Positions 1 through 10,403 of a DNA stretch of 64,000 bases are shown here, piece after piece. The position numbers were made by a program, and so were the translations under genes. Under the pieces are notes generated by a model. The model ran no database searches. It had not been told where the DNA came from and was given only the letters and a program-made list of their open reading frames with translations. Location of the stretch: contig JAGEMR010000070.1 in assembly GCA_021030915.1 (NCBI GenBank), forward strand, positions 1-64,000, in the 5' to 3' direction. Each line of letters opens with the position of its first letter. Within the stretch, counting starts at the first letter, position 1. The stretch comes from Astrothelium macrocarpum (lineage: Eukaryota > Ascomycota > Dothideomycetes > Trypetheliales > Trypetheliaceae).

Positions 1-75
1 TTAAATAATTTTTTATTAAATAATTTTTTATTAAATAATTTTTTATTAAATAATTTTTTATTAAATAATTTTTTA
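1..75. repeat. 15-bp tandem repeat, 5 copies
   Basis: Five perfect head-to-tail copies of the 15-bp unit TTAAATAATTTTTTA open the window. The array may extend to the left beyond the window. It lies at the edge of an AT-rich block and has no coding potential. Confidence 0.9.
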
Positions 76-945
76 TTTTAATTGAAGATCTGATTTATTT
101 TTATTCGGACGAAATTTAGGCCGAATATGAGAATATTTAATATATTCATTTTTATAATTATAAAAAATAAAAAATATTTTAATTTATTATGAAATTTATT
201 ATTTTTTTATAAAGATTTTTTAAAAATATTTTCAAATTTATATTTTATTCTTTTTTTATATAATATTTTCTGACGAATTTATTTTTCTGAATTATAATAT
301 ATTTCATTTATTTATATCATAAAAATTCAGAAATTTTTGAAAATATTATTAAAATATTTTTCAATATATTTAATTTTTTTTAATTTATTTATTATTTTAA
401 TTATTTTTATATATTATATATAATAAAAATTAATATTATTTATTTTATCAATTTTTTTTTTGAATATATGAATATTATATAATTTATTATAATATTTGAT
501 TTGAATATCAAAAGAAATACGATGAATAGGATTTTTGAAAAATAAAATAAATATATCGATATTATTTTAAAATATTATTAATAAATGGTCAAATTTATTT
601 AAAATCGGACAAATTTTTTAATATATTAATTTGGCCAAATCATGTTAATAATAGAATCATTTTTGATTTATATTTTTTATGATATTAAAATATTTAAAAA
701 ATTCTCTATCAGATTCATAATATAATTTTTTATTATATAAATAAAAAAATTGAAAACGATGAATAATATTGGATTTTTGATATTTTGGCGAATATTTTGA
801 TATATTCGGACACTTCATATGATGTGTGATTGACGCCATAATTAAAATCAAAATTGAGAGACAATTATTGTTTTAGTATTTTCATCTCATTTCGGAGTTC
901 GGAGGTTGGCCGGTCAATTCTGACAACCCCCTGATGTGATAAGAT
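76..945. other. AT-rich gene-poor stretch, probably a RIP-degraded repeat
   Basis: This stretch is strongly A+T-rich with long T and A runs and TA-rich words. That is the look of DNA mutated by repeat-induced point mutation. The only open frame (657-851, minus) is low complexity and could not be assigned. No gene is called. The likely source is an old transposon, but I see no diagnostic transposase or reverse-transcriptase motif here. Confidence 0.6.
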
Positions 946-1278
946 GATAGAATTGACCACAGTGAAATGAATCAGACCTAGAAATGAATCAGGGGGGGAG
1001 GGGGGTTAACTAATTCAAACTCAAATAACTCTATCAAATAAAATTCAATTTTGATGTATAATATATTATTGAAAAATTGAAATTTGTGATTATTTAATAA
1101 TATATTTTTCATCTCAATTAAATTATTATTGACAGAATTATTTGAATTTAAATTTTAAAATTTTTTATTTTTTATGCCAAAAATTTGTCAAATCTGATAA
1201 GATTAATTTGATCAGAGTCCAGACAGATCCCCCGATTCACTTCTAGGTCTGATTCATTTCACCGTGGTCAACTCTATC
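946..1278. repeat. Foldback (MITE-like) inverted repeat
   Basis: The arms 946-996 and 1228-1278 are inverted copies of each other over about 50 bp. The few mismatches are G in the right arm (read in its own orientation) against A in the left arm, i.e. RIP-type transitions. The interior is also partly self-complementary (about 1012-1068 against 1095-1155), so most of the element can fold back. There is no ORF. It looks like a small non-autonomous DNA transposon. It ends about 90 bp before the tRNA gene. Confidence 0.7.
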
Positions 1279-1366
1279 AAATTCGAGATGAAAATTTGAT
1301 AAAGATGATATAAAATAAGTTGATATATATAAACATAAAATGTTGCAAATATGTCCTTCAAAACCG

Positions 1367-1446
1367 GGTTGGGTAGTGTAGAGGTGATCACACCGGATTT
1401 TGATAACATCTTTCCGGTAACCGGGGTTCGAGTCCCCGCTCGACCT
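1367..1446 (+). tRNA. tRNA-Gln (anticodon UUG) with an 8-nt intron
   Basis: The acceptor strands GGTTGGG (1367-1373) and CTCGACC (1439-1445) pair fully, with two G-U wobbles, followed by discriminator T at 1446. The D stem is GTG/CAC. The anticodon stem is CCGGA (1393-1397) with TCCGG (1413-1417). The T arm is CGGGG-TTCGAGT-CCCCG. The anticodon TTG lies at 1400-1402 and reads CAA (Gln). The loop is eight bases too long, which fits a canonical nuclear intron at 1404-1411 (taacatct), right after position 37. The B-box-like GGTTCGAGTCC is intact, so the gene looks functional. Confidence 0.88.
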
Positions 1447-1485
1447 GATGAGATTTGGTTAATTTGATCTCTCCTTGTTTCTTTC

Positions 1486-1495
1486 TTTTTTTTTT
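1486..1495 (+). terminator. RNA polymerase III terminator
   Basis: A run of ten T residues begins 40 bp after the tRNA 3' end, in a T/C-rich tract. This is the usual Pol III stop signal. It is the first T run of four or more on the plus strand downstream of the tRNA. Confidence 0.65.
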
Positions 1496-1496
1496 C

Positions 1497-2376
1497 TTTC
1501 TGGGGAAGCCTTTCAATTAATCTGTCAAATTCTTTGAATCTACTATTCTCAAACATGTTGATGGTCCGTTTCAACAGGGTTTAGTTCCTCAGGAAACTGC
1601 AGTGTGACTCCGAAAGAACTGTTTTAGTGTAAATATGCTGCATATAAAAATTTGCCAGCTATCCAGCCCAGTTCTGACTATTTTTAAAACCACTATTCTA
1701 TCTAGCCACGTTTGTCGGGTCACATGGCCAGACAGTTGAACCTTGATACGTGCGGACGGATATATTGGAGTATTTGCGAAAGAGCTACTTGACCAGGAAC
1801 ACAGCCTAGCCAATGACGTTAAGAATCAGACACAGGGCCTCACGCCAGGAACATCAACAATGGAAGGCACCGAACTTGTCACAAGAGCAAGGCTCGGAGC
1901 GAAAATGAGGATGCCCGTGCAGGCCCGTCTCTGGATCTTCGACTTGTCGCCGTGTTATCTTGTCGGGCACTCGTGGATCCTAGCTTCGCACGGAGGAAAT
2001 CCAAAGCCGCATCCTTTGCTTAACCAGCAATGGACCTTGAGAAGGTCTTGAGAAGGTCTTGAGAAGAGACGTCCAATGCTAGTTATGTCAATGACAGAGT
2101 GCTACATGGTCTATTGTAGCGGTGAAGCTCGGCGTGACAAACGTGACACCCAAGAATTTTCGAGTTTTACGAGCCGGTGCGAAATTAAAGCATCCTTTAT
2201 AATGGGTACTCTTTCCGGCCTCTCAGTCGCTGTAGAAATAAAAACCGCTTCTATTCGGATTAGACTTCGCCGCAACTGATCAGTGCTCATGGTGAAGCCA
2301 CCGGCATTTCGCCTAACAAACGAAAGCAGTATTTACTCTTCCTGTCCTTTTGGTACTATAAACACATTTTCCTGCA
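1497..2376. other. Gene-less stretch, possible decayed coding remnants
   Basis: The base composition is ordinary here. The open frames at 1743-2051 (+), 2076-2279 (+) and 1589-1813 (-) have no convincing family match, no splice logic joining them and no signal peptide. I see no supported gene. Confidence 0.5.
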
Positions 2377-3781
2377 TCAACTCATTTCTCCTCCCCAAGG
2401 ACGAGGATCTCCGTCCTCTAGTTCAATTTTCTGCTGGACCTGTATTTTTCCAAATGGTACACTTCTTTCGGATGCGCTTCGACTCATTCCAAAGGACGTA
2501 ACATAGTTCTCAAGAGCCATGCCCCCCCTTAAGTTTGCAAAGTCGTCTTCTCTTGGATTTGTCGCGTCTTTGCTACCGACTGAATTCAGCGAGAACACTG
2601 ATCGTATGCTCCCGATCAAAGACTCTGGAGAAAAGCCTCTAAAAAGCGGCCTAAGGGAAGGTAGACAGGCACCAATAACGCCCATGCAAGGCTCAATCGA
2701 TGACCAGATGATGAAGTAATAATCGTGCCCTAGCAAAGTCAGCAATTAAAGTTGATACGGCTTTCCTGGACCTGGTTCCTTTATCACCGAGATGCAAGAA
2801 CATACATGTGAAGTCGTAGTTAGTGGGTACGTCAAAGTAAGAGACTGTGCGTCCAATACCAGCAACAATGACACTGTGGAACGTCAGTTTTTAGAGGTCT
2901 TCAAATGCAATTCACTGAATAGATATACATTGCGCCTGTTAGGAAAATGCCTAAAAGAGCGATCTTTTGCGTTCTTCGCATTTGGAGTTTTGCAATCATT
3001 GGTATAGGCAGAACCAATATCGCCACATCACTAATGACATTTAAAATCGCCGCAGAACGGTAAAAAGCCTAGGACGGGTCAGAATGTATCAGGATAAAGT
3101 TCATAGAAGCTGGTGCTGGCAGCTCTGGAGAACTCACGGCCGCATTGATGCACGTGGCCCACAAGCCTGGTGCAGCTGCCCAGTTGTAGGAAATTGGCCA
3201 ACACTGGAAGATTGTAGTGAACAAAACACTAACCCACCAGGTCAAGACGTAAGCGGCAATTATGTTGCTTGCAATCCTGAATCCACGGGTTGTAAATATG
3301 CGGCGATAAAAGCAGAGCATATACGCTTTTATGGCAGGCATGGCGCACGTATGCAGAATTTGGAGGGCATAGAAGATCTATACGATGGAGTGTCAATCCT
3401 TTGGGCTGGTAATAAGTTGCGTCTCCAATCGCATCCAAGAACTCGAGCTGCAAATTACCTGGCCTTCATGAACTATTTCGCTTTCCAGTGGAATGCCCGC
3501 CTCGGGACCAGATGAATAGTATACTTCATGTTCGCCGATGCGAGCAAAAGTGGCTCCGACAGTATTGATCGCGCAAACACCCAGCGCTAGGATCTGCTCG
3601 CGTTAGGGTCGAGCAAGTACAACTGTTACCATCTTACCAAACCCAAAATGATGAAAAAATCATCTGCTCCGTATTTAAGGCAGTTCAGAGTTCGCGCCCG
3701 AAAGCGTAGCGCGACCGCCATAGTTGCAAACAACGCCAAAACTGCGCTCACTGCTACAATCGTGATAGAACGATGGTTCAT
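2377..3781 (-). CDS. PTH11-like integral membrane protein (fungal rhodopsin-fold domain)
   Basis: This is a multi-TM receptor-like protein of the fungus-specific 'Fung_rhodopsin' family, which is expanded in plant-associated ascomycetes. It was rebuilt by eye from about six exons: the start is at 3781 with a hydrophobic first segment, introns have GTAAG, GTAATT, GTGAG, GTATAT and GTATG donors, and the stop is at 2377. Hallmarks are ADDFF after the first helix, FYRRIFTTRGFR and a Trp-rich helix followed by FQCWPISYNW, a LPIPMIAKLQMRR helix end, and EPCMGVIGACLPSLRPLFRG before a Ser-rich cytoplasmic tail. All parts expected of the family are present without a frameshift. It neighbours locus A and is transcribed in the same direction as the small secreted gene. 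Ligand and role are unknown. A second member lies at 59.3 kb. Confidence 0.85.
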
Positions 3782-5421
3782 TCTGTCTTGTCCTTCACTC
3801 TTGTTGTAGTTTCGACGAAACTATGAAAGATGTAAGGAGAAATTGGCTAAGTAAAACACAAAAAGGGAATATATGTTTTGCAAAGTGGACGTGTATAATG
3901 GGAATAAGGATTATTGACTTCAACCTGGACTAGAAAAGACGGGCACTATATACAGAAACCTACGAATTTTCGCCAAAATGATGGAGGTGTGGTCGAGCTA
4001 CTCAGAATCTTGCCCCCTCCTATTCTTGATGAGCGCTCCCGAGGAAAAGGTCTTTTCGCTTCTGAACTTGCACTTGCATATAGTGTAACTAGGCTGAGCT
4101 GATGCTCACTTACCTTTAACTGCATACGGCGTGTCAGCTAAGGTGAAGTAAAGCACTCGATACCAGTCAATTGTGGATGCATCCCAAGGTTTGCCCTTCA
4201 AGGCAAGGAGGTTTCAGTCCAGGCCAGGCAATAAAGAAGATTGAACAGAGACACAGCGGAAAAACAATGTACACTAGTTACTTATGTAGTTAGTGTAGAC
4301 GAATCAAGCCCATTGATCCCAAAGCAGGTATCGGACCGTTCCGTACGACCGTTGTTGTCGTCCGAAGCCTTGACAGTCCTCCTTGGCTAACGAGATCATA
4401 GACTGTTTGGGTTGGCTTGCGGCTGGCGTGCAGCTGGCTTGTACACTCACCTGCATGGATTTAAGCGATTCTACGCCGCATGCAAGAACGGAGAGAGGAC
4501 GACCACCCACTAATGGTTGGCTCTTATGAAACGAGGTCTTGATAGCGTTGGTTTGATTGATTTGATTTTCTCTCAATCTGGGCTGGATGGTTGCCGGATG
4601 TTTTTTCCACATGTATAAAAAAGCTCATGCGTGTGCAGTGGTTTATGTCGTGGGGCGTGGTGGATTCGCTGTACGTGGCGGCAAGAGTAGGACGGAGTTG
4701 ACACGGGCCACTATCGCCAAATTAGCAGCTCTTGAAGCTGTAATTCGCTTTAATTTTTACTTAATTTGACACTTATTTCTGTTATAACTATTATTATTAC
4801 TGCTTCTATAGACCAGGAGACTAAATGCATATTTTTATACTTGATAAAATCGAAATGTAGCTTCGAAGGCTGCTAATTTGGTGATGGTGGTCCGTGTCAA
4901 TTTCGGCCCACTCTTACTGCCACGTACAGTCGCTTTCTCGTCTACGCATGGCGTAATGGACCCACTTGGTGTTTTGTTGCATGTACTCCGTACTTTCGAT
5001 CGACGCTCTAACAAAGTGCCTCGAGGTGTGATTGCTCGTCTAGCTTTATCGCCTTGCACGGACACTAGCTGGTCATTCCTGTCGCATGACTTGAAGTGGA
5101 GAAGTGAAAGTGTTACGCGAAAGGCTGCTGAAACTAGTCAAGGGCACCAGTTGCAAGTAGATCAATATGTTACCTTATTTAGGAAGATGGTGCTATGAAT
5201 GTAACGCATGACTTAAACATTGAACCAAAAGAGTGGTGCTATTTGTTAGGTGATCAATACATGACGTCGCTGGTACAATCCTGCTATCTTCGAAACCACC
5301 GATCAAGAACTTCCATCACATAACGCTGAGCTCTAAGGGACTATAGTGTTTGCCAGCATCCAGGCGCCATCCCAACGCACAGCCATATACTTCATTCTCT
5401 AGCAGCCTATAGAGCTGAAGG
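3782..5421. other. Gene-less stretch with one inverted repeat
   Basis: No gene is supported between the receptor and the small secreted gene. The ORFs at 4304-4612 (-), 4587-4769 (+) and 4878-5198 (+) are short and have no recognised domain. The only clear structure is the inverted duplication at 4668-4933, listed separately. Confidence 0.5.
4668..4933. repeat. Inverted duplication with divergent arms
   Basis: The left arm (about 4668-4752) and right arm (about 4851-4933) are inverted copies, matching at roughly four of five positions, with about 100 bp of AT-rich spacer. Differences are mostly transitions. Read outward to inward, both arms keep an open frame encoding related peptides (left VRGGKSRTELTRATIAKLA, right VRGSKSGPKLTRTTITKLA). 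Weaker similarity continues outward for about 50 bp. This may be a small foldback transposon or the two ends of a deleted element. Confidence 0.7.
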
Positions 5422-5759
5422 CTACTTCCTGGAGCCTGTGTCATCCGGATCAACAACTTCTACCTCAGGAATGATGAATGAATCGATGGTCTGGCGCTTG
5501 GCCTTTGCGTCCATTCCGAACGGGTGGCTCTCCACGAAATTTCGTTTGCCAGAATCATCATTTGCGAACCCATACACTTCGAGATCTCGAGGACTCTGAC
5601 GCTTGATGTCTTGCGTGGATCCTCGTGGCTTGTAGGCTGTGTGTTCATTGAGTTTTCGACTTTAAGAACATCTTTTGGAGACTTACGAGATGGTGCCGGT
5701 GCTGCAAGTGCATATCCCAATACAATTGTAAACAAAGCGGCTCTAGCGAAGCTGGCCAT
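5422..5759 (-). CDS. Small secreted protein with KR sites, candidate RiPP precursor (locus A)
   Basis: Two exons are inferred: 5687-5759, then a 50-nt intron (GTAAGT donor, CACACAG acceptor), then 5422-5636, giving a 95-residue protein. Exon 1 encodes a signal peptide (MASFARAALFTIVLG... ending ALAAPA). Exon 2 is rich in D, S and R. It has three Lys-Arg pairs (DIKR, SGKR, KAKR) that would be cut by a Kex2-type protease. The second and third KR each end a 13-residue stretch: EVYGFANDDSGKR and ESHPFGMDAKAKR, which share E, F, D, K and R at matching positions. Without splicing the frame still runs on, but the product loses the acidic, KR-delimited pattern. A TATA-like ATATAAG lies at 5871-5876. 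It diverges from the UstYa-like gene at 6476. Alternatives are a plain secreted effector or a cell-wall peptide. An in-frame upstream ATG exists at 5858, but using it would bury the signal peptide. Confidence 0.68.
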
Positions 5760-6475
5760 AACTGAGACGGCCGGAAAGCTTTGAAGACAAAGTTCTGTTG
5801 CTTCTTTGAAGTACTGTATAGGCTGAGAAACTCGGAATACCGAATTTTGGGACCACAATCTCTATGCGATCTTATATCTCTTTTTCGGTACTACGATAAC
5901 AATCGGTTTCCCAAGCCGTCTATCCGAACCTTAGATAAACCGACCTGGACTGCTGTCAAGTGCTTGCAAGTTTGTCCATATTAGGTAGCTCGTGCTTGAA
6001 GCATGTGGGGCGCACAAGCTGCAAAGTAGAAGCTTATCCCTTTTTTTTCCCCAGTGCGTGGACCCTAATGCAAATTCTCGGCGAGTCTGTGTTGGCTTAC
6101 AAGGTTGTTCGGTCTGATCATGGGAAAAATCATCGTAATCATAAACCATACACCTGCTGTTTTTAGCAAAGATCACAGCAATGTCCTGCTCAGTAGACTG
6201 TGCCTCTTTCATTTTGCTTGCAGATCTATGGCTGCCTCTGAATCCAAGGCTTACATTGGCGTGTCACAAGAAGCCTCACTGCTTTCAAACGGCAAATCCC
6301 GTTGCTCTAACGTATCATGCGCCTCGAGCGGTCGAAACGAAGGGAACACTCTGTTTGCCTAATCAAGCGGTTCATTTGAAGATTCTGTTTCCTTCACTCT
6401 CTTGATCTCTCTAGTCCTGTTCTCTTCGTATGAAACTTTGACGCGAATAGTCGACATCTCTTGTGCACGATACAG
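5760..6475. promoter_or_regulatory. Shared divergent promoter region, locus A
   Basis: This 716-bp gap separates the starts of the small secreted gene (minus) and the UstYa-like gene (plus). A TATA-like element (ATATAAG on the minus strand, 5871-5876) lies about 110 bp before the minus-strand start. No clear TATA is seen before the plus-strand gene. Co-regulation is inferred from the arrangement only. Confidence 0.45.
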
Positions 6476-7459
6476 ATGGAAAAGCGACACGAGGACTCAG
6501 CAGAACCTCTTTTGGATGAGTCTTTGGGGGCCCGCGGTATTCTTTCGGCAGATCCACACGAGAAGCGATGGCCGAGAGAGTGGTGGCCATTCTCCGTTGT
6601 TGTTGCACTGCTTCTGTATATTGCTGTTGGAGTTACCATAAATTACTTTCAGCAAAGTCGGACGAATGCATTACCATATAGTAAGATATTGCTCAGGGAC
6701 TGGTTGATGATACTGACCCGGGCTCTAGCTCCAGCTAGGACCGTTCTGCAACTTCAGCGGCATAGAACTTGGAGTACTCAATCAGTGTACATGGGGCCTC
6801 CTTCAGCTCGAGTTGATGCTGCATGGGAGGATCTCCTCCTTGGTAAGCTGGAGCTAGGGTATCGGTCATGCTATGGTTTGGAACACATTTGACGGATTTA
6901 TGCTGTTTAGGTCTGAACATCCGGGTAACCGAAGAGGAAATGAGACTAGGAAAAGAGAACTTCACCAACGTTGTTCAACTTGTCGATGGAGATTATATTG
7001 TGGTGCCCCAAGTGTACCACCAAATACATTGTCTGGTCAGTCCGAATTGCGAGAATTGTTTAAGGAAACTTATTAATTTCAATCCAGGATATTATCAGGA
7101 AGATCGGACATATAGATTATTACATACCGAACGCAAGTCGGGATGATCATAGATACTGGAGCGAAGAACATTTTGGTGAGTCAATTTTGGTGCTCTCCTC
7201 TCTTGATGGCTTTAAACAAGCTCATACTTACACACTACAAGACCATTGCATTGAAAGGCTCCGAGAATCAATCATGTGTCATGCAGACCTCGCAATGTTG
7301 AGCGGTGAATGGGTTGCAAACTCCCATGAACACGAGCCTGTGGCCCTGCGTACAAATGCAGAATCCTTGTGTGTGGACTGGGAAGCTGTGCATCAGTGGG
7401 CAAAAGACCGAGCGCTGCCCAAAGGTCAGTATAAGATGCGTGCTGGACCTTTCGAATAA
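6476..7459 (+). CDS. UstYa-like protein (DUF3328), locus A
   Basis: UstYa-family proteins are fungal oxidases that cyclise or cross-link core peptides in dikaritin-type RiPP pathways; others act in small-molecule clusters. Five exons are inferred: 6476-6680, 6729-6842, 6911-7035, 7088-7175 and 7242-7459 (249 residues, no frameshift). Order of parts: acidic N-terminus with DSAEPLLDES; one membrane helix after WPREWWPF (FSVVVALLLYIAVGV); the YMGPPSARVDAAWEDLL block typical of the family; then the first HxxHC motif in YHQIHCL. The second HxxHC, EHFDHCIERL, is completed only by the last splice, followed by MCHAD and a Trp/Cys-containing tail. Both motifs are intact, as needed for metal binding. 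It is divergent from the small secreted gene and followed by a peptidase-like gene on the same strand. Confidence 0.85.
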
Positions 7460-8057
7460 TAGGCCAATGATGGACCATTGCCTATAGGTTTTATCAGTTG
7501 ATTTAATTCGTGCTTTACGTAGAGAGATTAATTGATAGCTTTGAGCCGTTTAATGTCTTTTGGAATCCATTAGAAATATCGCCACTAGTAGAATTAGAGA
7601 TGCTTAGACAGAGAGGAAAAATCAGAAAGGGTAAGGCACTTGACACAAGCAGGTGAGGAAAAAGTAAAGTTGACAGGCCACTGAGCCAAGGCAAGTTGCT
7701 CCAAGAAGAAGCAGAGTGGTGGTGTCGAGAAGTGGGAAGGCTAAGTAGAAACTCGTTATCAAAGTAGAATCGAGTAGTGTGAAGATTCTGTATGGTGTAC
7801 CTCGTTGGAGACAGTCGCTTATTCTTCACCGAAAAAGTGGTAAAGTGCGCTAAGACGTACCCTTGATCACCTGTAGCGGCCGATTTTAGAGGGTGGCGTT
7901 CAGCTGAGCGGGGCGTACATGAGGCTTTTCCAAACAAAACTTCCGTCCTTCAAAAGTTAAAGCGCTTCGCTCCCCTGGCGTTAGAGCTACAACACTTATC
8001 ATACTGTTGCGTGCCTGCATCCCCTCTAAAGACTAGGCGTCTTCTTCTCGCAATACA
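7460..8057. other. Intergenic stretch between UstYa-like and hydrolase genes
   Basis: The minus-strand frame at 7515-7937 is Ser/Leu-rich and unassigned. It is probably the 3' UTR of the UstYa-like gene and the promoter of the hydrolase gene. No further signal is seen. Confidence 0.5.
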
Positions 8058-9055
8058 ATGGTCGCTCAGAAGCCCGGTGAAGGCCAGATCCCATTTGACG
8101 TCCCAAAAGCAGGCAAACTATGCTTTACATGGTATAAGATTAAGGGAGAGCTGGGTCCTGCTGCGGTTCCGCTGGTGACCCTTCATGGCGGACCCGGAGC
8201 ATGTCACGAGCTTCTGCTTCCATTAGTCGATCTTTACGAAAAGTATGGTATTCCTATGATATTCTATGACCAGATTGGAAACGGACGTTCGACCCATTTG
8301 AAGGAAAAAGCCGGAGATGAGAGCTTTTGGACAGTAGATCTGTTTTGCAACGAGCTTGACAACTTGGTCGATTACCTGGGATTGCGCAGTGGAGGCTTTG
8401 ATATCCTTGGTCAAAGTTGGGGAGGTCAGCTTGGGAGCACGTATGCGACCCGACGTCCGAGAGGTCTCCGGAAGCTCGTCATTGCAAATGCTCCAGCAAG
8501 TGTCGAGTTGGTGATTGAGGGAATGAAGCCGCTCCGAAACGCATTCCCCAAGGACATACAAGAGGCTTTCGAACGGGCTGAAAGGGAAGGCCAATTCAAC
8601 ACTGAAGAGTATAAACGGGCATCTCAGGTATTCCACAAGAGGCATATTTGCCGTTTAGATAGCTGGCCACGCGAACTTGAAATGGCAATGGAACATATCA
8701 AAGAGGATATGACAGTTCCACAGACAATGTAAGCATTGCAATGCATAAGCTGGGAGGCCATCCAGCTTTTCTCGAACTGGCTAATTCGAATTAAAGGTGG
8801 GGAGACTCCGAGATGACCTGCGTCGGCAGCCTGAGAGATTGGACCGTGGTAGACGATGCTCACTTGATCAATGCCGAAACATTTCTTATCAATGGCCGAT
8901 ACGATCAAGTCCAAGATATGGCCGTGATGCCCTTTTTTGAGAGCATACCCAAGGTTCGATGGGTGACCCTGGAGAACTCCAGTCATGTGTGTCATCTTGA
9001 AGAGCGTGAGCGCTTCATGCAACTGCTGGGCGTTTTTCTTCGAGGAGTGTATTGA
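8058..9055 (+). CDS. Proline-iminopeptidase-like alpha/beta hydrolase
   Basis: This is an alpha/beta-hydrolase of the S33 proline iminopeptidase group, which removes N-terminal proline or acts on short amides. Two exons are inferred, 8058-8728 and 8797-9055 (309 residues), with a GTAAGC donor. The oxyanion motif HGGPGA lies near residue 47, the nucleophile elbow GQSWGG near residue 120, the acid in NGRYDQ, and the catalytic His in NSSHVCHLE near the C-terminus. The cap region has the family's VFHKRHICRLDSWP. It lies 0.6 kb downstream of the UstYa-like gene on the same strand. If locus A makes a peptide product, it could trim the peptide (inference), but many fungi carry such peptidases outside clusters. 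The fold assignment is firm; the substrate is unknown. Confidence 0.85.
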
Positions 9056-10403
9056 AGTCTTCTACCAAAGGATGCACTCTTCAAACAAATCGACCAGTCG
9101 TGTGTCGCGGTTTCAATACGCGATGAAGTTCTGAAATCTGTCTGTGCTGATTGGATTTAAAAAGGCGATTAAGTTTGATGTTCTTCTGGTTCCTGGCGTC
9201 ATTTTTAGTGCAAATTCCAAGGATAATGCGTATCTTCAGCTCCCATTGCGAGGTGGCGCTAGCAAAATTAACTTTGTCACTCGATATGATGAGTTCGTTC
9301 CACCAAAGACCGTCCGGCGGCGGGGAGGGTACTTTGTAATAATTTTTGCCAACCTTCCCGGGCTAGATCGAGGCTATAATCACTGAACTCTACAGCAATA
9401 GGCCGTTGAAGAGTGACCATACGCTTGGTATTCTCCACGCAGTCAGATCAGTCTTTTCCGATCGATTTGCTTTGATCCCTGCGTTGCTATTTGTCTATGA
9501 ATGTTTTTCAAGCCGAATTTGTTGGCTTTGCCATGATTGATTTAATCTTTGTGGGTGGTATTTGGCCCTTGACACGCTGACATCACCATGTAGAAGACGA
9601 TGGCATCGTAAGGTGATTCTCATTGATAACGCGTTATATCTCGAAGGACGCGTATGTCCCGGAAATCATGCGGTGGGTAGCGAGATTGAAATCGATAGAG
9701 TCGGCCTTCATGAGGTGTGAATCTGATCAGAAATTTATTAGTGCAAAATGAGATGGTCATGAAGGGGCCACACAGCTTCGTAGAAAGCGGACAATAGATT
9801 GATATAACTGAATACAAAAACGTGAAGGATCAGTAACAGTGCAAGATAGGTACCACGATTAGTGGTGACATGGATTTGCTCAACTGCTGTTTATGCTGGC
9901 ATCTACCATTCTCTGGCATCTTACACAGGAACATCAGATATGCACTCTCCGCCAGTACATTTGAAGGACCAAGATGGTGAACTCCGCTATTTGGAAGTTA
10001 TTCCAAACACAATGTCGTGCAATCCTTTCACAATCCGCCAAAATCGAGTTGGATAGTTGTCGCGTTGCCCGTCATGCCCGTAAAATGCGAACGTTCCTTG
10101 GATATGCATTTAGCATTTCCTATAGAATCGAGGGTTCACATTATCCAGTAATGTATTCAACAATGTACCTGCAAAGGGTGGAGCTTACTACTTCACATGG
10201 AGCCGAAAATGAAGAGGCCGGAATCTTTTTTACACGTGATGTCACAGCCTCGGGTAGTTTGCTACCTTTGATTCGGCCTGGCTCATTTCCTATCAGTATC
10301 CCATTTTTTTAGTCATGTCTGGGTTGTCGTTCTCTTTCCTTTCCTTGTTCCTTTCCTTGGACTCGGTCTCTAGATTTTCAGACGCTCATTTTTTTCGTCT
10401 AGA
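9056..10403. other. Gene-less stretch
   Basis: No ORF here has a recognisable domain or credible exon structure. The last 80 bp before the next gene (about 10320-10400) is a C/T-rich tract of the kind often found just upstream of fungal transcription starts. Confidence 0.5.

Noticed and set aside
1..75. CRISPR-like array
   Set aside because: The 15-bp units are directly adjacent without spacers; this is a simple tandem repeat in a eukaryotic genome.
1254..1574. Minus-strand ORF of 106 codons containing AGTRTPVTGK
   Set aside because: It reads antisense through the tRNA-Gln gene; this peptide is the usual artefact of translating a tRNA T arm.
1743..2051. ORF containing IRADGYIGVFAKE, slightly like the C-terminal end of FAD monooxygenases
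   Set aside because: Too short and isolated; no FAD motifs and no exon chain around it.
3084..3515. Plus-strand ORF of 143 codons
   Set aside because: It is antisense to the PTH11-like receptor exons, whose family match is clear.
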